A stretch of DNA of 64,000 nt from Sphingobacterium spiritivorum (GTDB lineage Bacteria; Bacteroidota; Bacteroidia; Sphingobacteriales; Sphingobacteriaceae). Each line of letters begins with the position of its first letter. The first letter of the stretch is position 1. Of this stretch, positions 57,301-64,000 are shown in pieces. The notes beneath the pieces are model-generated. The model had not been told where the DNA came from, did no database searches, and worked only from the letters and a program-made list of their open reading frames with translations. Made by a program: the position numbers and the translations under genes. The stretch is from NCBI RefSeq assembly GCF_016725325.1, contig NZ_CP068083.1:868001-932000 (forward strand), in the 5' to 3' direction.

Positions 57301-57714
57301 AGTACACTGGAAAAAGAAGGATCAATTGCATTAGCAGATACTCCTTATACCATTACAACGGAAGATGTGGAAATCATTGCCGAAGATGTGGAAGGATGGC
57401 AAGTGGCTAATCTGGGTAAATTAACTGTCGCGTTAGATGTACATATCACGGAAGCATTGAAAAAAGAAGGATTGTCCCGTGAACTGATCAACAGACTTCA
57501 GAATCTGAGAAAAGAAAAAGGACTGGAAGTAACGGACAGAATTAAAGTAACCTTAACTTCAGATGCGGAAATAACTGCAGCAGCCACAGAAAATTTATCG
57601 TATATTTGCGCTGAAATTCTGGCAGATACACTGGATTTTGAGGAAACTCTTACATCAGGAGACAAAATAGAAATTGACGAAAAAGAACTAACAGTATTAA
57701 TCGTAAAAGTTTAA
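54301..57714 (+). CDS. ileS: Isoleucyl-tRNA synthetase, eukaryote-like type 2, with altered HxGH motif
   Basis: IleS charges tRNA-Ile. The 1137-residue protein fits the long IleRS2 group. Seen in order: PPSANGMPGIHHAM (signature region, residues 54-57 read G-I-H-H where HxGH is usual), GGWDTHGLPIE, an editing domain of about 200-400 with AWTTTPWTLPSNTAL and GTGIVHAAPTYG, DVWFDSGAMPYAQWG, and KMSKRLGNG. The anticodon-binding part follows from about 650. The GxHH swap is known from a subset of IleRS2 with very strong mupirocin resistance. The start at 54301 begins MYKEYKQLNLPEIG; an upstream ATG at 54259 precedes the -7 box. The DksA-like gene follows after 3 bp. Confidence 0.95.
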   Translation: MYKEYKQLNLPEIGKEILERWEREHIFEKSISNRPASKPYTFYEGPPSANGMPGIHHAMARSIKDIFCRYKTLKGYQVKRKGGWDTHGLPIELAVEKTLGITKEDIGKKISVEEYNAACRKEVMKYTDVWNDLTIKMGYWVDLENPYITYENEYIETLWYLLKELYKKGLLYKGYTIQPYSPAAGTGLSSHELNQPETYKDVKDTTIVAEFRLIKDQIHPAMEKLVEDIVEDVAFIAWTTTPWTLPSNTALVVGKKITYVKIKTFNQYTGSPVSVILAKDLIAKHFKADGKDASFQDYNLGDKIIPWEVAAEFTGEELVGLRYEQLLPYITNEELQEKAFRVIPGDFVTTEDGTGIVHAAPTYGADDFRVAKENDVPGILVKDENGKEVPTVDRTGRFVKEITDFAGRFVKEEYYSDAARADKDFRPTDVLIAIKLKEENKAFDVKKYEHTYPHCWRTDKPVLYYPLDSWFIRTTAVKEDLVSLNKTINWKPEATGSGRFGNWLENLVDWNLSRSRYWGTPLPIWRSEDENEEICIGSLPELKSLLEASLDSAVLSEDEKAKNKAYLDKFGTETLDLHRPYVDDIVLVSDGGQKLFREPDLIDVWFDSGAMPYAQWGLDHDKLARGEEYPFKDGFESAFPADFIAEGVDQTRGWFFTLHAISTMLRKSVAFKNVVSNGLVLDKNGNKMSKRLGNGVDPFATIDHYSADATRWYMISNAAPWDNLKFNTEGLDEVRRKFFGTLYNTYAFFALYANIDKFAYTEPDIAIESRPEIDRWIISLLNSLTKEVDEYLADYEPTKAARAIQNFVDEHLSNWYVRLCRRRFWKGEYSEDKISAYQTLYTCLNTIAKLMSPISPFFSDRLFLDLNEVTKKETVESVHLANFPEYHEHLVDRDLEERMALAQDISSLTLSLRKKTGINVRQPLNKILVPVLDNAFQEKVEKVKDLILSETNIKDIEFITDTTGIIKKKIKPNFKALGSKVGKDMKLVTTAINNLTPDLISTLEKEGSIALADTPYTITTEDVEIIAEDVEGWQVANLGKLTVALDVHITEALKKEGLSRELINRLQNLRKEKGLEVTDRIKVTLTSDAEITAAATENLSYICAEILADTLDFEETLTSGDKIEIDEKELTVLIVKV

Positions 57715-57717
57715 ATT

Positions 57718-58104
57718 ATGGCAGATAACACAGAAAAAACTCGCTACAGCGATGTAGAACTGCAAGAGTTCAAAAGCATTATTTTAGAAAAATTGCGTGT
57801 TGCTAAGGAAGAACTTTCTTCGTTAACAAAATCATTAAACAACAGCAACGCAAATGGTACTGATGATACGGCTGGTACGTATAAAACATTAGAAGATGGT
57901 TCTGCCACTTTAGAAAAAGAACAGACCAATCAGTTAGCGGCCAGACAGAAGAAATTTATTGACAATCTGGAAGCAGCACTGGTACGTATTGAAAACAAGA
58001 CTTATGGTATATGCCGTGAAACAGGAAAATTGATTCAGAAAGAAAGACTGAAAGCTGTTCCGCATACTACACTAAGTATTGAAGCGAAAAACAAACAATA
58101 TTAA
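57718..58104 (+). CDS. TraR/DksA-like protein with reduced zinc-finger cysteines
   Basis: The 128-residue protein has a coiled-coil front (about 10-75) and a C-terminal zinc-finger-like end. In typical members the end reads like YGICEDTGEPI with paired cysteines; here it is YGICRETGKLIQKERLKAVP with one cysteine and none later. A metal site is therefore unlikely. DksA/TraR proteins enter the RNA polymerase secondary channel. It starts 3 bp after ileS and is followed by a hairpin before lspA. Confidence 0.85.
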   Translation: MADNTEKTRYSDVELQEFKSIILEKLRVAKEELSSLTKSLNNSNANGTDDTAGTYKTLEDGSATLEKEQTNQLAARQKKFIDNLEAALVRIENKTYGICRETGKLIQKERLKAVPHTTLSIEAKNKQY

Positions 58105-58118
58105 TTAAAACAAACCCT

Positions 58119-58152
58119 AAGTGGATCCGGCGAAAAGCCTGATCCACTTTTT
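58119..58152 (+). terminator. Terminator-like hairpin directly before lspA
   Basis: AAGTGGATCCGGC (58119-58131) pairs with GCCTGATCCACTT (58137-58149) with one mismatch, around a GAAAA loop, then TTT. It would end the ileS-dksA-like transcript. The lspA ATG at 58160 is only seven bases later, so read-through RNA would have this hairpin at its ribosome-binding region. Confidence 0.75.
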
Positions 58153-58159
58153 GACATAT

Positions 58160-58810
58160 ATGAAAGGCTATACCAAACCCATTCTTCTTATTGTTATTAT
58201 TCTGCTGATAGATCAGATCTCCAAGTTCTGGGTCAAACTCAATATGACCATTGGTCAGAGTTACAAAATCCTGGGAGAATACTTTCAAATACATTTTATT
58301 GAAAACAATGGAATGGCCTATGGTATGGAATTCGGTGGCGAAGCAGGTAAATTATTTCTGACACTGTTCAGAATCATAGCTGTAGCCGGTATCGGATATG
58401 GGCTTCACTACATGATCAAACACAAATACAACAGAGGGTTTATTATGAATGTCGCCCTGATATTGGCTGGAGCAACGGGTAATATCATCGATTCCACTTT
58501 CTATGGAATGATCTTTAGCGAAAGTACCTGGTACAATACGGCAACATTGTTCCCTGCAGGAGGAGGTTACGAAACCATCTTTCATGGAAAAGTTGTAGAC
58601 ATGCTTTATTTTCCGTTGATCAGCGGGCATTTCCCTACCTGGTTTCCGATATGGGGAGGAGAAGAGTTCTTATTCTTCCGTCCTATCTTTAATATAGCCG
58701 ACTCAGCTATATCTGTAGGAGTAGTATTAATACTCCTATTCCAGAAGAGATACTTTAAAGTAGAACACGAGGAAAAATCAAGTGTCCACAGCGAAATGCT
58801 GGAAGACTAA
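58160..58810 (+). CDS. lspA: Lipoprotein signal peptidase (signal peptidase II)
   Basis: LspA cleaves lipoprotein signal peptides in the inner membrane, e.g. of the SusD and DUF5123-type proteins of this window. The 216-residue protein has about four membrane segments, with the first at PILLIVIILLIDQISKFW. Catalytic Asp residues are in GATGNIIDSTFYG and FNIADSAIS, and the ENNGMAYG motif is present. It is longer than the E. coli enzyme by loops in the middle, as in Bacteroidetes. The frame extends to a GTG at 58121 inside the hairpin; ATG 58160 is preferred. Confidence 0.94.
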   Translation: MKGYTKPILLIVIILLIDQISKFWVKLNMTIGQSYKILGEYFQIHFIENNGMAYGMEFGGEAGKLFLTLFRIIAVAGIGYGLHYMIKHKYNRGFIMNVALILAGATGNIIDSTFYGMIFSESTWYNTATLFPAGGGYETIFHGKVVDMLYFPLISGHFPTWFPIWGGEEFLFFRPIFNIADSAISVGVVLILLFQKRYFKVEHEEKSSVHSEMLED

Positions 58811-58833
58811 ATTCCTCCGAAACATAACTCATG

Positions 58834-58876
58834 AATATTCAGGATAATTTGACACCCCGTAATTATCCTGAATATT
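58834..58876 (+). terminator. Terminator after lspA
   Basis: A perfect 16-bp stem (58834-58849 and 58861-58876) with an 11-nt loop lies 24 bp after the lspA stop. Only a weak T-rich tail follows. Confidence 0.75.
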
Positions 58877-58952
58877 TATCCTTATCAGGTAAAAGAATTG
58901 CAACAGTTCTGTTAAAGCAATCCTTTCTTCTCTCTCAATCCGCTAACATTCC

Positions 58953-58960
58953 TATCTTTG
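58953..58960 (+). promoter_or_regulatory. -7 box of second M28 gene, possible leaderless start
   Basis: TATCTTTG matches TAnnTTTG and is followed by CGCT and ATG at 58965, leaving four bases. Confidence 0.6.
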
Positions 58961-58964
58961 CGCT

Positions 58965-59924
58965 ATGTTAAAACGTCATCTAACCCTAACGGCTGTTTTT
59001 ATTTTTTCCCTGTTCCTACTTGGAATAAAAACTGGCTATGCACAAGAAATCGATCAGCGTATATTGAAGAAACACATTTATTTTCTGGCTTCAGACAAAA
59101 TGAAAGGAAGAGGTACAGGCAGTAAAGAAGTGAAAAAGGCGGCTGATTATATTGAAAAACAATTCAGAAAGTATGGATTGACTCCGAAAGGAGAAAAAGG
59201 CTACCGCCAGACATTTACAGCAAAAGTACGCCGTGTAGTGGTGCCGGACAGCATCCGCCAGGCAGACAATATCATTGGATTTATAGATAACGGAGCTGCG
59301 TACACGGTAGTAGTCGGTGCACATTATGATCATCTGGGAACCGGACATCAGGGAAGCTCAAAAGATTCTTTGGGAGTAGGCAAAATCCACAACGGCGCAG
59401 ACGACAATGCGTCAGGTACAGCAGCTCTGCTGGAAATGGCTCGTCATTACAGCACAAACAATATAAAAGAAAATTACAATCTGCTGTTTATAGCATTTGG
59501 TGCGGAAGAGTTAGGATTAGTTGGGTCCAGATATTTTACCGAACATCCTACTCTGCCATTAGATCAGATCACCGCTATGCTGAATATGGATATGATAGGC
59601 CGCTACAATCCACAGCAGGGAGTAGCTGTCATTGGATATGGCACCAGCAAAAAATGGCCGGAAATATTTGAAGGGATCAAACCAGCCATCAAATACTACA
59701 CAGGTCACGACGGCAATGGCGGCTCAGATCAGACCTCTTTCTACAAAAAAGATATTCCGGTACTGTTCTTTCACACCGGAGGACATCCGGACTATCATAT
59801 GCCAACAGATGATGCAGACAAAATCGATTATCTATCTTTAAAAGGTATTATCGAACTGGAACTTATGGTCATAGATAATATCATGAAACAGCAGCAAAAA
59901 TTAGATTTTCAGTTTACCAACTAA
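58965..59924 (+). CDS. Secreted M28 family zinc peptidase (short form)
   Basis: A 319-residue exported peptidase with signal (ends GYAQ) and no PA domain. Zinc-site strings are VVGAHYDHLG, GADDNASGTAALLEMA, FGAEELGLVGS and NMDMIGRYNP, with a final HPDYHMPTDD. It resembles the catalytic half of the M28 protein at 4489-6051. The substrate is unknown. It heads a plus-strand run with rmlD-like and thioesterase genes, 8 and 10 bp apart. Confidence 0.9.
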   Translation: MLKRHLTLTAVFIFSLFLLGIKTGYAQEIDQRILKKHIYFLASDKMKGRGTGSKEVKKAADYIEKQFRKYGLTPKGEKGYRQTFTAKVRRVVVPDSIRQADNIIGFIDNGAAYTVVVGAHYDHLGTGHQGSSKDSLGVGKIHNGADDNASGTAALLEMARHYSTNNIKENYNLLFIAFGAEELGLVGSRYFTEHPTLPLDQITAMLNMDMIGRYNPQQGVAVIGYGTSKKWPEIFEGIKPAIKYYTGHDGNGGSDQTSFYKKDIPVLFFHTGGHPDYHMPTDDADKIDYLSLKGIIELELMVIDNIMKQQQKLDFQFTN

Positions 59925-59932
59925 TCCGTCAG

Positions 59933-60859
59933 ATGAGCAAGAGCACAGTACTGATCACCGGATCGAACGGCTTTTTAGGGCAAAAACTGACAGACCTCTT
60001 GTCAGCAGATTCCCGGTATGAAGTCATTGCCATTTCTAAAGGAGAGAACCGAAATCCCAATCAGGCAGACTATACTTTTAGACAGCTGGACATTCTGGAT
60101 ACAGCATCATTAGATAATATACTGCAGCAATATAAGCCTGCATCCATCATCCATACCGCAGCCTTGACAAGCGTAGAAGCCTGTGAGGAACAACCCGAAC
60201 TATGCCAGCGTCTGAATATTGATGTTGTAGCACAACTGGGAAGATATGCAGCGCTGAACAACAGTTATCTGGTACATCTATCTACGGACTTTGTATTTGA
60301 CGGAAAAAACGGACCTTATAAAGAGGACGATCCGACAAATCCGTTAAGTGCGTATGGTAAAAGTAAAGTCGATTCAGAAAAGGCGCTTGCGCTGACTCAA
60401 TGCAAATATGCTATACTCCGCACCATTCTGGTATACGGGATTATTGCAGATGAGAAAAGATCTAATCTGGTATTATGGGCCAAAGATAAACTCAGTAAAC
60501 AAGAAGCTATAAAGGTAGTCAATGACCAGTGGCGGATGCCTACATTTGTGGATGATCTGGCAAGAGCCTGTAAATCTGCTATCGAAAAGCAAGAAACAGG
60601 TATCTTTCACATCTCCGGAGAAGAAATGATGACGATCGCAGATGCGGTATATACGATAGCTGATTTCTGGAATTTTGACCGTACGTATATCAGTGAGATA
60701 TCAGCCGCTACAATAGGACAAACAGCGAACAGACCACGCAAAACCGGATTTGATCTGTCAAAAGCAAAACATCTGTTAGACTACCGGCCTACTCCTTTTA
60801 GAGAAAGTCTGCATCTGATTGACCAGCAATTCAAAACATTCAGACCATTGAATGGTTAA
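59933..60859 (+). CDS. RmlD-like sugar-nucleotide reductase (SDR family)
   Basis: A 308-residue NAD(P)-binding protein with GSNGFLGQKL (GxxGxxG), HTAALTSVEACEEQPE, HLSTDFVFDGKNGPYKEDD and the catalytic Tyr-Lys in SAYGKSK. This is the RmlD/dTDP-4-dehydrorhamnose-reductase-like layout. No other rhamnose genes (rmlABC) are near, so the sugar nucleotide is uncertain. Confidence 0.87.
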   Translation: MSKSTVLITGSNGFLGQKLTDLLSADSRYEVIAISKGENRNPNQADYTFRQLDILDTASLDNILQQYKPASIIHTAALTSVEACEEQPELCQRLNIDVVAQLGRYAALNNSYLVHLSTDFVFDGKNGPYKEDDPTNPLSAYGKSKVDSEKALALTQCKYAILRTILVYGIIADEKRSNLVLWAKDKLSKQEAIKVVNDQWRMPTFVDDLARACKSAIEKQETGIFHISGEEMMTIADAVYTIADFWNFDRTYISEISAATIGQTANRPRKTGFDLSKAKHLLDYRPTPFRESLHLIDQQFKTFRPLNG

Positions 60860-60869
60860 GTAAAAATAT

Positions 60870-61397
60870 ATGAAATCAAAAACTGCAAAGGAATCTTACA
60901 TGGTGATGAACGAGCTTGTTCTCCCCAATGATACCAATACATTTAATAATCTGATGGGAGGGCGCCTGCTCTACTGGATGGATATCTGTTCTGCAATGGC
61001 AGCTCAGAAACATGCAAATAGCCCTGTGGTCACTGTGTCTGTAGACAATGTGTCTTTCAAAAGATCCATCAAACTGGGAGAAGTGTTGACAATAGAAGCT
61101 CAGGTGACCCGCGCTTTTAATACATCTCTGGAAGTACGGATGGAAGTATTCGCTCAGAATCTGCCGCTAGGTACAAAAGTAAAATCTAATGAAGCTTATT
61201 ATACATTTGTAGCTGTCGATGAGAATACGCAACCACAGCCTATACCTGAGCTGATTCCGGAAACAGAAAAAGAACACAAATTATATGATGAAGCTTTACA
61301 GCGTCGGGAACTCAGACTTATACTTGCGGGAAAAATCAAACCTCAGCATGCTACGGGGATCAAAAAGCTGCTGAAAATGTTGGAACAAAAGGATTAA
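60870..61397 (+). CDS. Acyl-CoA thioesterase, hotdog fold (YciA/BACH type)
   Basis: The 175-residue protein has the hotdog motif NTFNNLMGGRLLYWMDICSAMAAQKHA and VTVSVDNVSFKRSIKLGEVLTIEA, matching YciA/BACH thioesterases that release free CoA from medium or long acyl-CoA. The substrate is not visible. It ends the short plus-strand unit with the M28 and RmlD-like genes. Confidence 0.92.
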   Translation: MKSKTAKESYMVMNELVLPNDTNTFNNLMGGRLLYWMDICSAMAAQKHANSPVVTVSVDNVSFKRSIKLGEVLTIEAQVTRAFNTSLEVRMEVFAQNLPLGTKVKSNEAYYTFVAVDENTQPQPIPELIPETEKEHKLYDEALQRRELRLILAGKIKPQHATGIKKLLKMLEQKD

Positions 61398-61403
61398 ATC
61401 AGA

Positions 61404-61448
61404 CTATAGAGATGAGTATATATCATTATAAAATACTCATCTCTATAG
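61404..61448. terminator. Hairpin between converging thioesterase and EVE genes
   Basis: CTATAGAGATGAGTAT (61404-61419) pairs exactly with its complement at 61433-61448, with a 13-nt loop. No U run follows on either strand, so it may serve mRNA stability more than termination. Confidence 0.6.
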
Positions 61449-61531
61449 CTTATAAAAGTTGGAGAATCTCTGGATAGGAAGCTATACGAAGTGATATGAA
61501 TGAAGAGTCATCTGATCACTATACTAATATT

Positions 61532-61936
61532 CTAATTACCGAGCTCTACTATTCTGTCAAATTCTTCCGGCTTCAACGGCATAACCGAAAGTCTTCCCTG
61601 ACGTACTAATGCGACATCCTGCAACAGTGTATCACTTTTAATCTGTTCCAGTGTCACAGGATTTTTGAACGTCTCCACCGGAGCAAGATCCACCACTACC
61701 CAACGTTCATCTTCTGTCGTTGGATCCTGATAAAATTCTTTTACTACTTTAGCGATACCGACTACTTCTTTTCCTTCATTGCTATGATAGAAAAGTACCA
61801 GATCACCTTCCTTCATTGCTTTTATATTATTTCGGGCCTGATAATTACGCACTCCGTCCCAAAAGGTCTGTCCATCTTTATTAAACTGCTCCCAGCTGTA
61901 TTTGAAAGGCTCAGACTTTACTAAAAAGTAATTCAT
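61532..61936 (-). CDS. EVE domain protein
   Basis: The 134-residue protein is a single EVE (PUA-like) domain with FLVKSEPFKYSWEQF, FWDGVRNYQARNNIKAMKEGDLVLFYHSN and VALVRQGRLSVMPLKPEEF. EVE domains bind modified nucleotides, e.g. in RNA or DNA; the ligand here is unknown. It is the last gene of the rhlE-membrane protein-gldC-EVE run, 15 bp after gldC. Confidence 0.9.
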   Translation of the reverse strand: MNYFLVKSEPFKYSWEQFNKDGQTFWDGVRNYQARNNIKAMKEGDLVLFYHSNEGKEVVGIAKVVKEFYQDPTTEDERWVVVDLAPVETFKNPVTLEQIKSDTLLQDVALVRQGRLSVMPLKPEEFDRIVELGN

Positions 61937-61951
61937 ATACTAAATATCTAA

Positions 61952-62302
61952 CTATTGTTGTTGTTCCAGAACTTCCATTTTCTCTGCAAAATGTGCGCAA
62001 TAATCACGAAGATCACCAATCACTTTATCAGCCATAGGATCACCACCAGCCGAACGGATAAACGTATCGCCCAAAGTCTGCAATGTCTCATAAAAGAAAC
62101 GTTTCATTTCGTCATATGGCATATCCTTGGTCCAAAGATCAATACGCATGGAGTTTTTATATTGCGCATCCCATAATGCCAAAAACATGGCCTTTGCAGG
62201 AAGTTCGTCTGAAGACTCGCCATCACTGGATGTCCAGTGAATAGTCTCAGGGACATTTTGCTCGTCTAATTCTATCTGTAATTTAATTTCTGCCTTTTTC
62301 AT
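61952..62302 (-). CDS. gldC: Gliding-motility-associated protein GldC
   Basis: GldC is a small cytoplasmic protein that enhances gliding in Flavobacterium. The 116-residue product shows IHWTSSDGESSDELPAKAM, LALWDAQYKNSMRIDLWTKDMPYDEMKRFFYETLQ and GGDPMADKVIGDL, matching the family. gldB and other gld genes are absent here, and the gene is common in non-gliding relatives, so its job may be more general. It lies 5 bp after the small membrane protein gene. Confidence 0.93.
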   Translation of the reverse strand: MKKAEIKLQIELDEQNVPETIHWTSSDGESSDELPAKAMFLALWDAQYKNSMRIDLWTKDMPYDEMKRFFYETLQTLGDTFIRSAGGDPMADKVIGDLRDYCAHFAEKMEVLEQQQ

Positions 62303-62307
62303 ACTCT

Positions 62308-62550
62308 TTATATTCTTATCAATACGGTGACAATACCTACCACCAAAATAAATCCTATTTCAAACATCCACACACGTTTCAGATCCTTTATCCACACTCT
62401 GAATAAAAGATCCACAACAGCCAATACAACAACCAGCACCCCTAACCAGGGAATAGAGATCATCGCTGTTTCCGGGTGTCCCAGTTCACTAAAAAACCAA
62501 ACCAGAATACAGGCCAGCGTGATATTTAACGGTGTTAGTTTCAGTCCCAT
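62308..62550 (-). CDS. Small membrane protein of unknown function
   Basis: I do not recognise this 80-residue protein. It has three hydrophobic stretches (LNITLACILVWFF, PWLGVLVVVLAVVDLLF, MFEIGFILVVGIVTVLI) separated by short charged turns, so it is probably an inner membrane protein with three helices. Its ATG overlaps the stop of the helicase gene as TAATG, a strong sign of real translation and coupling. gldC follows 5 bp later. Confidence 0.75.
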   Translation of the reverse strand: MGLKLTPLNITLACILVWFFSELGHPETAMISIPWLGVLVVVLAVVDLLFRVWIKDLKRVWMFEIGFILVVGIVTVLIRI

Positions 62551-63902
62551 TATTTACTAGGCTTGAAAGCTTTTCCCTTCTTCTTTTTTCCTGTTCCCGT
62601 TGTCTTCTTTGTTCCTGCTTTCTTTACAGGCTTAGGTTTTCCACCTCCATTAAGCATATATTTTTTCTCATGAAAAGCTCCTTTGAAATCAGGATCATCT
62701 TTTTTCTTCTGATTATCAATTTCACGAGCTATAGCCTGACGTTCCTCAAAACCTGTTTTTTCAACAAAAACTTCTTCCGGGATTTCAAGAACCGGAATCG
62801 ATTGACGGATAAGTTTTTCGATCTTCCTTACATAATATTCTTCGGCAGGATTACTGAACGTGATTGCATCTCCTTCATTGAATGCACGCCCGGTACGTCC
62901 AATACGATGCACATAATCTTCAATAACTATTGGTACTTCAAAATTGATCACATGACTCACATTAGAAACATCCAGACCACGTGCAGCTACATCCGTAGCA
63001 ACCAGAATCCTGATATTACCTTCTTTAAATGCATTGATCGAGTTGATACGTGTATTCTGACCCTTATTGGCATGAATAACTCTCACCTGCTCTGTACCAT
63101 ATTTACGTTCCAGAAAATGAAATACATTATCTGCTACAGTCTTTGTTTTACAGAATACAATAAGACGGTGAAAAGATTCATCATCCTTCAGAAGATGCTG
63201 TAAGAGATTGAGTTTTGTTTTTTGATTAGGCACCTTATAGACAGCCTGCTGTACTGTCTTAGCCGGAGTAGCCTGTTCCGTAACTTCGATTACTGTAGGA
63301 AAGGCCAGAAAATCTCCTGCAATTTTGCGCACAAGTTCACTCATTGTTGCAGAAAACAACAGATTTTGTCTTTTCCGGGGAACGACTTCCAGTATACGGT
63401 GGATTTTAGAAATAAAACCCATATCCATCATTTTATCGGCCTCATCCATAACCAGAAATTTCAGAGACTTCACATTGATATGTCCTTCCAGATAAAGATC
63501 TAGAAATCTACCCGGAGTAGCTACAATAATATCGACCCCTTTTTCCAGGTTTTCAATTTGCGTTTTAGGTCCCAGGCCACCATACAGTACTACAGTACGC
63601 AGATCAAGATATTTTGAAAACAATTGTATATGTTCTTCGATCTGCATGGCCAACTCCCGCGTAGGAGATAAGATAAGCGCACGCATATCCTTACCTTGCG
63701 CATATTTCAGCTTCATCAACATAGGCAACACGAACGCGGCTGTTTTACCCGTTCCCGTCTGCGCTATCCCCATAATATCCTGCCCTGCCAGAACAGGGGT
63801 AATAGCCTTCTGCTGTATCTCCGTCGGAACGGAATAGCCAGCTTCTGAGATAGCATTGAGGATCTGTTTATTGAACTTGAAATCTTCAAAAGAGTTTTGC
63901 AT
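62550..63902 (-). CDS. DEAD-box RNA helicase, RhlE-like
   Basis: The 450-residue protein unwinds RNA, e.g. in ribosome assembly or mRNA decay. Motifs are complete: QTGTGKTAAF, PTRELAMQI, TPGRFLDL, VMDEADKMMDMGF, LFSATMS, VATDVAARGLDVS and HRIGRTGR. After residue about 400 comes a Lys/Gly-rich tail (ending KKGKAFKPSK) likely to bind RNA. It heads a four-gene run; a TATCTTTG box ends four bases before its ATG. Confidence 0.93.
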   Translation of the reverse strand: MQNSFEDFKFNKQILNAISEAGYSVPTEIQQKAITPVLAGQDIMGIAQTGTGKTAAFVLPMLMKLKYAQGKDMRALILSPTRELAMQIEEHIQLFSKYLDLRTVVLYGGLGPKTQIENLEKGVDIIVATPGRFLDLYLEGHINVKSLKFLVMDEADKMMDMGFISKIHRILEVVPRKRQNLLFSATMSELVRKIAGDFLAFPTVIEVTEQATPAKTVQQAVYKVPNQKTKLNLLQHLLKDDESFHRLIVFCKTKTVADNVFHFLERKYGTEQVRVIHANKGQNTRINSINAFKEGNIRILVATDVAARGLDVSNVSHVINFEVPIVIEDYVHRIGRTGRAFNEGDAITFSNPAEEYYVRKIEKLIRQSIPVLEIPEEVFVEKTGFEERQAIAREIDNQKKKDDPDFKGAFHEKKYMLNGGGKPKPVKKAGTKKTTGTGKKKKGKAFKPSK

Positions 63903-63906
63903 TTGG

Positions 63907-63914
63907 CAAAGATA
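63907..63914 (-). promoter_or_regulatory. -7 box of the rhlE-like gene, possible leaderless start
   Basis: Minus-strand TATCTTTG is followed by CCAA and ATG, the same four-base spacing as at 58953-58965. The rest of the window to 64000 holds no recognisable gene. Confidence 0.6.
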
Positions 63915-64000
63915 GCGAAAAGCATTTATATGAAAAGGTCACATTACCATCAGATTTGACCGGAGACACTATGCCATACAAGCCTGACAGAGGTTACGGC

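Noticed and set aside
62532..63203. Open frame of over 200 codons on the + strand opposite the rhlE-like gene
   Set aside because: It is a shadow of the helicase, whose DEAD-box motifs are all on the other strand; the product is a Phe/Ile/Cys-rich string without family features.
1..64000. CRISPR arrays, insertion sequences, phage genes, tRNA/rRNA genes, defence systems
   Set aside because: Looked for repeat-spacer patterns, transposase motifs, terminal repeats, integrases, clover-leaf 3-prime CCA ends and known defence proteins; none was seen. The window is a core-type chromosome with one glycan locus.

Overview
The window looks like the chromosome of a member of the Bacteroidetes, most likely family Sphingobacteriaceae (Sphingobacterium or a close relative). 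The signs are a SusC/SusD pair, GldC, a bacillithiol gene (bshA), -7 promoter boxes of the TAnnTTTG type, A+T-rich spacers and many perfect-stem terminators. The genus is inferred from overall gene character and was not tested by a search. I see no rRNA, tRNA, insertion sequence, prophage or CRISPR array. Every gene appears intact except a 13-codon tail of an upstream gene (probably plsX) at the left edge.

Layout: (1) 1-10196 carries housekeeping genes on the + strand: plsX tail, fabH, accB, accC, tatC, rpiB, an M28 peptidase, an orphan TonB-receptor-like barrel, and the cbpA-cbpM chaperone pair. (2) 10216-38033 is a roughly 28 kb pectin utilization locus. It has a minus-strand arm (GH43, pectin methylesterase, esterase), a long plus-strand arm (second pectin methylesterase, GH28, GH105, PL10, then uxaB, uxaA, uxaC, kdgK, kdgA, exuT, gapN), a minus-strand susC-susD-lipoprotein-CE12 operon, and a LacI-type regulator. 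(3) 38106-64000 is mostly core genes: M56/BlaI pair, arfB, bshA, pyrH, frr, purK/purE, nuoA/nuoB, ffh, an ECF sigma factor, glyA, an A-type Fe-S protein, ileS, a DksA-like protein, lspA, a second M28 peptidase, rmlD-like, a thioesterase, EVE, gldC and a rhlE-like helicase.

The pectin locus reads as one pathway. Outer-membrane SusCD imports oligogalacturonides. CE8 and CE12 remove methyl and acetyl groups. GH28, PL10, GH105 and GH43 cut chains and side chains. Galacturonate passes through ExuT and is converted by UxaC, UxaB, UxaA, KdgK and KdgA to pyruvate plus glyceraldehyde-3-phosphate. A GapN-type dehydrogenase at the end would oxidise the latter to 3-phosphoglycerate with NADPH formation. 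KduI and KduD, needed for the unsaturated products of PL10/GH105, are not in the window.

Main observations worth checking: a near-identical 26-bp palindrome in two divergent promoter regions of the pectin locus, one of them just upstream of the LacI gene, plus a 16-bp partial copy before GH28, which together define a probable regulon; an isoleucyl-tRNA synthetase whose HxGH motif reads G-I-H-H, the swap linked to very high mupirocin resistance; four genes whose TAnnTTTG box ends exactly 4 nt before the start codon, suggesting leaderless mRNAs; and a terminator-like hairpin ending 7 nt before the lspA start.
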